The translations under genes were made by a program, and so were the position numbers. The notes under the pieces are model-generated. The model was not told where the DNA came from. It worked only from the letters and a program-made list of their open reading frames with translations, and did not search any database. A stretch of 17,530 nucleotides of DNA. Source: Pseudomonadota bacterium. GTDB lineage: Bacteria > Myxococcota > Polyangia > Polyangiales > Polyangiaceae. Of this stretch, positions 13,498-17,530 are shown piece after piece; the stretch's first letter is position 1, and each line of letters starts with the position of its first letter. The stretch spans positions 1 through 17,530 of the forward strand of contig JAEZYO010000086.1 of assembly GCA_023419055.1 (NCBI GenBank), read 5' to 3'.

Positions 13498-14742
13498 ATG
13501 CACAAGGCTGATCCGTCGCGCGGTCGTGGCCGTTCGATCGGGATGGTTTTCAAGCTCCTCCCCGCGCTGTTGTTCGCAGGGCTCGTCTTGACCGTGAGCT
13601 CTCCCGCGCACGCTTACACTTGGATGATCAAGCACGGCTACCGCTCGTGCCTGACCTGCCACGCGGACCCTGCCGGCGGCGAGACGCTCACCGGCTATGG
13701 TCGCCTGATCAGCCAGGGGGTGCTCTCGACGCAGTGGGGTAGCGGCGAGAACGACGGAGAGCTCAGCAGCTTCTCCAAGTTCATGTTCGGTGCCATCCCG
13801 CTGCCGGACGACCTGCTGCTCGGCGGCAGCCTGCGCGGCGCCTACACGCTGAAGGACGGCGACTTCCGCGTGTTCCCGATGCAGATCGACGTGTACGGCC
13901 AGCTCAAGATCGATCCGCTGATCGTCGGCGGCAGCGTCGGCCTGGCGAAGGTCCCCGCTGGCTCGCCGCACGCACGCGCCGCGCAAGTGACCTCGGATCA
14001 GGGTGACGGCTACAACCTGATCTCGCGCAACTTCTACGTCGGGGCGGAGCTGATGGAGCAGGCGCTCATCGTGCGCGCCGGCCGTCTGAATCTTCCCTTC
14101 GGTGTGCGCATCCCGGAGCACACGAATTGGATCCGAGAACAGACTCGCACCGATCGCGAGTCGGATCAGCAGTGGGGGCTCTCGCTCGCGTACACCGGGG
14201 AGAACATCCGCGGCGAGCTCATGGGGATCGCCGGCAACTATCAGATCAATCCGGATGAGTTTCGCGAGCGCGGCTACTCACTCTACCTCGAGTACTTCAC
14301 GAGCGATCGGGCCGCGATCGGCATCAGCAGCTTGATCACGACGGCGAAGCGGGACCGGCTCACCCTCGAGCCCGACGTCTTGCGCCAGGCGCACGGACCG
14401 TACCTGCGCGCGACCCTGGCCGAGCCGCTCGTGCTGCTCGCGGAGGCGGACCTGCTCTCCTACTCGGATACCGAGCTCGGCTACGCCGGGTTCGCTCAGC
14501 TCGACTACGAGCCGGTTCAAGGTCTGCATCTGATCGGCACGGGCGAGATCTACGACCAGGGATATCCGGAGGACGGCGGCGCGTCGGGGGCGGTGCGGAG
14601 CCCCGGCATCGGTAAGCCGAAGTACGGCGGCTGGGCGTCGGTCAACTGGTTCTTCGTTACCCATTTCGACGCGCGGATCGACGCGATCTTCCGCAAAGAC
14701 GACCCGTTCACGCTGCTCGGTCAGCTGCATCTCTACCTGTGA
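13498..14742 (+). CDS. Outer-membrane beta-barrel protein with one N-terminal c-type heme motif
   Basis: A 414-residue protein. The signal peptide ends in SSPAHA at 39; the mature protein begins with YTWMIKHGYRSCLTCHADPAGGETLTGYGR. CLTCH (51-55) is a single CxxCH heme-attachment motif followed by the GG...YGR pattern. From about 90 to the end there are alternating amphipathic strands rich in aromatic residues and Gly (for example RVFPMQIDVYGQLKI and GWASVNWFFV), finishing QLHLYL as an outer-membrane barrel would. It has no other CxxCH. This suggests an outer-membrane barrel with a heme domain at the periplasmic end, possibly an electron conduit or a receptor; function is unknown. The start is ATG 13498 or ATG 13543, which gives a shorter standard signal peptide. 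It is co-transcribed with the next gene (8-nt gap). Confidence 0.85.
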   Translation: MHKADPSRGRGRSIGMVFKLLPALLFAGLVLTVSSPAHAYTWMIKHGYRSCLTCHADPAGGETLTGYGRLISQGVLSTQWGSGENDGELSSFSKFMFGAIPLPDDLLLGGSLRGAYTLKDGDFRVFPMQIDVYGQLKIDPLIVGGSVGLAKVPAGSPHARAAQVTSDQGDGYNLISRNFYVGAELMEQALIVRAGRLNLPFGVRIPEHTNWIREQTRTDRESDQQWGLSLAYTGENIRGELMGIAGNYQINPDEFRERGYSLYLEYFTSDRAAIGISSLITTAKRDRLTLEPDVLRQAHGPYLRATLAEPLVLLAEADLLSYSDTELGYAGFAQLDYEPVQGLHLIGTGEIYDQGYPEDGGASGAVRSPGIGKPKYGGWASVNWFFVTHFDARIDAIFRKDDPFTLLGQLHLYL

Positions 14743-14750
14743 GGCGAGCC

Positions 14751-15263
14751 ATGAGAACTCTCGAAAAGAAGCTCCGTCTGCTCGCGCGCTGGTCTCGCTA
14801 CCTCCCCGCGGCGTTGCTCTTCGTGGCCACGCCGGCGTTCGGCTCGCCAGAATTCCCGCAAGAGATCCAGGAGCATCTGGATCTCGCTTGTCCGCCGCCT
14901 TGTTGGCTGTGCCACACCACCGCGCAGGGTGGCGGTCCGGCGCCGAAACCGTTCGCAGCCGCCATGATCGGCGAGGGTCTCGGGCCCGAGGAGACCGAGA
15001 CGGTCGCGCCGGCCCTCGACGCCATCGAGGCGATGTCGTCCATCGACAGTGACGGCGACGGCACGAACGACGTGACGGAGCTCCGGGAGGGCCGGAACCC
15101 GAACGTGAACGCCGATACTGCCGACGACGTGCTCTCCTGCGGACCGGACTACGGCTGCGGCGCGCGCGTCGCTCCGACCGCACCGATGGACGGCACGGCC
15201 ATGGCGTGCGCCGTCGCGTCAGCCGCGGTGCTCTTCGCCTTCGGTCGCCGCCGTCGCCGGTGA
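14751..15263 (+). CDS. Secreted monoheme protein with Ca-binding loop and MYXO-CTERM-like anchor
   Basis: A 170-residue protein. The signal peptide (hydrophobic stretch 17-30) is cut near AFG at 31. CWLCH at 51-55 is a CxxCH heme motif followed by a Gly-Gly-Gly and KPFAAAMIGEGL pattern, similar in layout to the heme segment of the upstream barrel. An EF-hand or thrombospondin-type-3 calcium loop, DSDGDGTNDVTE, is at 99-110. The C-terminus (about 130-170) has two Cys near GPDYGCG, a hydrophobic segment and RRRRR, which is the MYXO-CTERM layout cleaved by myxosortase and giving a surface-anchored protein. ATG 14751 has GAGG (14741-14744) upstream; an alternative GTG at 14739 overlaps the previous stop. 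It probably works with the barrel gene. Heme attachment is not shown. Confidence 0.86.
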   Translation: MRTLEKKLRLLARWSRYLPAALLFVATPAFGSPEFPQEIQEHLDLACPPPCWLCHTTAQGGGPAPKPFAAAMIGEGLGPEETETVAPALDAIEAMSSIDSDGDGTNDVTELREGRNPNVNADTADDVLSCGPDYGCGARVAPTAPMDGTAMACAVASAAVLFAFGRRRRR

Positions 15264-15297
15264 CGCCCGGCTGATCCGAGCGTCACCACTTCGCGAA

Positions 15298-15325
15298 CGG
15301 CGGTGCTCCTTACGGAGTGCCGCCG
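15298..15325. repeat. Hairpin over the stop codon of the Gly-rich lipoprotein gene
   Basis: CGGCGGTGCTCC (15298-15309) and GGAGTGCCGCCG (15314-15325) pair over 12 positions, two of them G-T wobbles, around the loop TTAC that holds the TAA stop of the minus gene. It lies between convergent genes and could be a bidirectional terminator, but there is no T tract and Gly codon repeats make such pairs likely by chance. Confidence 0.4.
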
Positions 15326-15669
15326 ACTCCGCCGCCACCGACTGCCAGGTCGCCGCCGCCTTGACCGCCGGCGCCACCAGCGCTGGGGGTCCCGCCATTG
15401 CCGACCTCTCCCGCCTGACCTCCAGTGGCCGGGGTGCCGCCTGCCGCGGGCTCTCCGCCTCCGCCCCCGGTGCCCGGAACGCCGCCCGCGCCGTCACCGC
15501 CAGAGCCGGTCGCGCCAGAGCCGTTGCCGGCGGTGCCGGGCGTGCCGGCCTCACCAGAGGTTTCGTCAGGGATCTTGCTGCGATCGACATCCGTGATGAG
15601 CGTGCAGCTCGCTGCGAGCGTCAGGCCCACGAGCGTCGTAATCAGCAATGAGTAAGGTCGAGAGCGCAT
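15310..15669 (-). CDS. Gly-rich lipoprotein, small, unknown function
   Basis: A 119-residue protein. The signal peptide ends in the lipobox LAASC with Cys22 as the lipidated residue, followed by TLITDVDRSKIPDETS, a segment I recall from lipoproteins of this bacterial group (from memory, not searched). The rest (41-119) is low-complexity Gly/Ala/Thr/Pro with recurring GTPGT, GGAGG and GGGG. No folded domain is visible, so it is probably a surface or periplasmic filler, a linker left from a larger repeat protein, or a young gene. The start ATG is followed at once by a basic n-region, which supports it; the frame open upstream belongs to no gene. Confidence 0.8.
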   Translation of the reverse strand: MRSRPYSLLITTLVGLTLAASCTLITDVDRSKIPDETSGEAGTPGTAGNGSGATGSGGDGAGGVPGTGGGGGEPAAGGTPATGGQAGEVGNGGTPSAGGAGGQGGGDLAVGGGGVGGTP

Positions 15670-15783
15670 CTTGCACCGATGAATTCGAGACAACCCCAAG
15701 GGGCGGCGGGTATTTTTCCAGACCCGGGCTCCTTGACGCAAGTGAACAATATCAACTGACCCGAGAGTCTGGGACGGAACCTG
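15670..15783. other. Divergent promoter gap, lipoprotein and exonuclease
   Basis: The 114-bp gap must serve both genes. TTGACG at 15733-15738 resembles a -35 element but no -10 at proper spacing is clear. GGGACGGA (15771-15778) before ATG 15784 is a fair ribosome-binding site. Confidence 0.4.
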
Positions 15784-16650
15784 ATGCGACTCTACCTGAT
15801 TGACGGCACCTATGAGCTTTTCCGAGCATTTTTCGCTGTTCCGAGCAGCCAGAACGAGCGCGGGGCCGAGGTCGGAGCCGTGCGGGGCCTCGCCAGGTCC
15901 ATGTTTGCCCTGCTCCGAAGCGAGCCGGCCACGCACGTGGCGGTCGCCTTCGATCACGTCATCGAATCGTTTCGGAACCGCCTCTTCGCCGGCTACAAGA
16001 CAGGGGAGGGGTTGCCTGTGGAGCTCACCTCCCAGTTCGAGCTCGCGGAGCGTGCCACGCGCGCCCTCGGGATCGTCACCTGGCCCATGATCGAGTTCGA
16101 AGCGGACGACGCCATCGCGACCGCCGCCGCTCGTTTTCACGACGACGCGTCGCTCGAGCGCATCGTGATTTGCTCACCGGACAAGGACCTCACGCAATGC
16201 GTGCGCGGCGAGCGCATCGTCACGAACGATCGGCAGCGAGGGGTGACGCTCGACGAGGCGGGCGTCACGGCGAAGTTCGGTGTCCCTCCGCGATCCATTC
16301 CGGACTACCTGGCGCTCGTGGGCGACACGGCCGACGGCATCCCCGGCGTCCCTCGTTGGGGGGCGCGCTCGGCCGCGGCGGTGCTCGCGCGCTACGGGCA
16401 CCTCGAGTCGATTCCCGCGCTGGCTCGCGACTGGGACGTGAAAGTACGCGGCGCGGACGCGCTCGCGAGCGGTCTCGCCGCGATGAGCGAAGAGGCCAAG
16501 CTCTACCGGACGCTCGCGACGTTGCGCGAAGACGTGCCGCTCGCCGAGTCGCTCTCCGACCTCGAATGGCGCGGCGTGAAGCAGCCCGAGTTCGACGATC
16601 TCTGCCGCGAGCTCGCCGACCCGACGCTGGCGGAGCGGATCCCGCGCTGA
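15784..16650 (+). CDS. Stand-alone 5'-3' exonuclease (PolA N-terminal / flap-nuclease family)
   Basis: A 288-residue protein with the 53EXO fold. LIDGTYELFRAFFA (5-18) gives the first metal-binding Asp; VAFDHVIESFRN, FEADDAIATAAA, ICSPDKDLTQCV and GDTADGIPGV follow in the family order and supply the acidic two-metal site. The helix-hairpin-helix region follows at about 175-205 (GIPGVPRWGARSAAAVL). The usual GDxxDN has Gly for Asn (GDTADGIPG). It lacks the polymerase part, and no polA is in the window, so it could support Okazaki-fragment RNA removal or repair beside a full PolA elsewhere. The gene is divergent from the lipoprotein gene and 41 bp from the next gene. Confidence 0.93.
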   Translation: MRLYLIDGTYELFRAFFAVPSSQNERGAEVGAVRGLARSMFALLRSEPATHVAVAFDHVIESFRNRLFAGYKTGEGLPVELTSQFELAERATRALGIVTWPMIEFEADDAIATAAARFHDDASLERIVICSPDKDLTQCVRGERIVTNDRQRGVTLDEAGVTAKFGVPPRSIPDYLALVGDTADGIPGVPRWGARSAAAVLARYGHLESIPALARDWDVKVRGADALASGLAAMSEEAKLYRTLATLREDVPLAESLSDLEWRGVKQPEFDDLCRELADPTLAERIPR

Positions 16651-16680
16651 TTCCGGGCACGCTGGCGGCCGTGCTACGCT
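16651..16680 (+). promoter_or_regulatory. Putative short-leader promoter of the right-end barrel gene
   Basis: TTCCGG (16651-16656), an 18-bp spacer, then TACGCT (16675-16680), which ends 11 nt before ATG 16692. It matches the GH35 layout closely and no Shine-Dalgarno is present. Confidence 0.4.
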
Positions 16681-16691
16681 CCCGGGCGCTC

Positions 16692-17447
16692 ATGAAGGCT
16701 TCGATCCGCTTAGGTCTCGGCATCTTCCTCTTGTCGCTCCAGGCCGCCGCTCAAGACAACACGAACCTCCAATCCGGCGGCCTCGCGCCTCCGCCGGCCA
16801 TCGAGAGCGAGAGCGATCAAGAGGCGAAGCGGCAAGCCACCGAGCAGGAGCTCGAGCGCGCCGAGAAGGAAGACTCGGGCCGCGGGCTAGAGTTCTTCTG
16901 GCTGAACGGTGAGATCGGCGTGCAGCACCTCGGGCTCCAGACCTTCAGCTCGGACGAGCTCGTCGACGCGGACATCGTGGACACGACTCAGACCGGTCTC
17001 GCGTACGGCGGCGGCCTCGGCGTGCGCCTCATCATTCTCACGCTCGGCGCTCGCTTCAGGATGGCAAGCTTCCCCGACTACCAGCTCTGGACGCTGAACG
17101 GCGAGGCGGGTCTTCGGATCCCGCTCGGGTCGGTGGAGCCTTACGTTACGCTGGGCGGCGGCTACGCTTCACTCGGTTCCTTCGACTCGGAGAGCCTGAA
17201 CGACGCCGGCCTCTCCATGAGCGGGTTCGACGTGCGCGGCGGGTTCGGCGTGGACGTGTACCTGAGCGAGGTCTTCTCGCTCGGCGGCAACCTCACGGGC
17301 GAGATGCTTTTCCTCTCTCGCTCGGCGCTCGACGCGAGCGACATCGCGGCCGGAGGAGACGTCGTCGACGCCGCGGTCTACGCTTCCGACGGCACCAGCA
17401 TCGGCGGCGCCGCCACGTTGACACTCGTCGCCGGCCTGCATTTCTAG
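16692..17447 (+). CDS. Small outer-membrane beta-barrel protein
   Basis: A 251-residue protein with a signal peptide (hydrophobic 5-19, cut near AAAQ), then a charged Glu/Gln-rich stretch (about 36-63, perhaps coiled coil or periplasmic tether). A beta-barrel of about eight alternating strands follows from about 68, for example LEFFWLNGEIGVQHLGL, GGGLGVRLIILTLGARFRM and VEPYVTLGGGYASLG. It ends in Phe (VAGLHF), the outer-membrane assembly signal. Function is unknown; the shape is like OmpA-type or OmpW-type barrels. ATG 16692 follows the exonuclease stop by 41 nt and may have its own promoter. Confidence 0.87.
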   Translation: MKASIRLGLGIFLLSLQAAAQDNTNLQSGGLAPPPAIESESDQEAKRQATEQELERAEKEDSGRGLEFFWLNGEIGVQHLGLQTFSSDELVDADIVDTTQTGLAYGGGLGVRLIILTLGARFRMASFPDYQLWTLNGEAGLRIPLGSVEPYVTLGGGYASLGSFDSESLNDAGLSMSGFDVRGGFGVDVYLSEVFSLGGNLTGEMLFLSRSALDASDIAAGGDVVDAAVYASDGTSIGGAATLTLVAGLHF

Positions 17448-17477
17448 CACCGCGCTCGTCCCTCTCAGGTTCACACC

Positions 17478-17530
17478 TTGCTCGCGCCGCTCCTCGTCGT
17501 TCTGCTGCTCGGGCTGCCGCTGCTCCTTTC
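17478..17530 (+). CDS. Possible start of a further gene (hydrophobic N-terminus), cut by the window edge
   Basis: From TTG 17478 the frame reads LAPLLVVLLLGLPLL after the start and stays open to the edge. It is a typical hydrophobic export or membrane start. No ATG or GTG is available in that frame and only a weak AGG lies upstream, so this is weak. Confidence 0.3.
   Translation, partial: MLAPLLVVLLLGLPLLL

Noticed and set aside
15694..15703. CCCCAAGGGG as a possible palindrome
   Set aside because: It is only a 4-bp inverted repeat with an AA spacer, not a true palindrome, and such GC runs are common here.
15670..16140. Upstream extension of the Gly-rich lipoprotein frame
   Set aside because: It would overlap the exonuclease gene and put a signal peptide in the middle of the protein.
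16170..16691. Upstream extension of the right-end barrel frame
   Set aside because: It runs inside the exonuclease gene in another frame; the signal peptide begins at ATG 16692.

Overview
The window is high-GC DNA, packed with genes on both strands, and looks like a myxobacterial chromosome. Polyangia/Sorangium-like is my best guess. Support comes from a Hanks-type kinase with a single C-terminal membrane helix, a zinc-ribbon/AgmX-PglI-type envelope protein, a MYXO-CTERM-like sorting tail, a Gly-rich lipoprotein and long Ala/Pro-rich linkers. I see no tRNA, rRNA, CRISPR array, insertion sequence or prophage. The region reads as ordinary chromosome with several lineage-specific genes.

Layout. 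1-2326 (minus): a Ser/Thr kinase followed two bases later by a class A penicillin-binding protein (PBP1A type) that runs off the left edge. 2396-3193 (plus): pgeF, divergent from the kinase. 3369-5168 (plus): a zinc-ribbon, single-TM, TonB/AgmX-like envelope protein. 5221-8273 (minus): a three-gene run of GH35-like beta-galactosidase, YciO/Sua5-family protein and 7Fe-8S ferredoxin. 8433-10700 (plus): three overlapping genes for a glutathione S-transferase, an RlpA lipoprotein and a 377-residue protein I do not recognise. 10697-11770 (minus): an AmgK-like sugar kinase, convergent with the unknown gene (stop codons interleaved) and divergent from rsmG (11803-12459). 12753-15263 (plus): a YceI-family secreted protein, an outer-membrane barrel with one CxxCH heme motif, and a small secreted CxxCH protein with a calcium-binding loop and a MYXO-CTERM-like tail. 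15310-15669 (minus): a Gly-rich lipoprotein. 15784-16650 (plus): a stand-alone 5'-3' exonuclease. 16692-17447 (plus): a small outer-membrane barrel. A possible new gene starts at the right edge.

Two themes stand out. First, five genes or gene pairs concern peptidoglycan: kinase plus PBP1A, pgeF, rlpA and amgK. They are not one operon, but the kinase-PBP1A coupling suggests phosphorylation of the Ser/Thr-rich cytosolic tail of the PBP. Second, the YceI, heme-barrel and heme MYXO-CTERM genes look like a small surface redox module. It would pair an outer-membrane barrel carrying one c-type heme with a surface-anchored monoheme protein, and it is the best candidate here for an undescribed system. 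A third observation is a shared TANGCT hexamer exactly 11 nt upstream of the ATG of three genes, with no clear Shine-Dalgarno sequence, which suggests short-leader or leaderless promoters.
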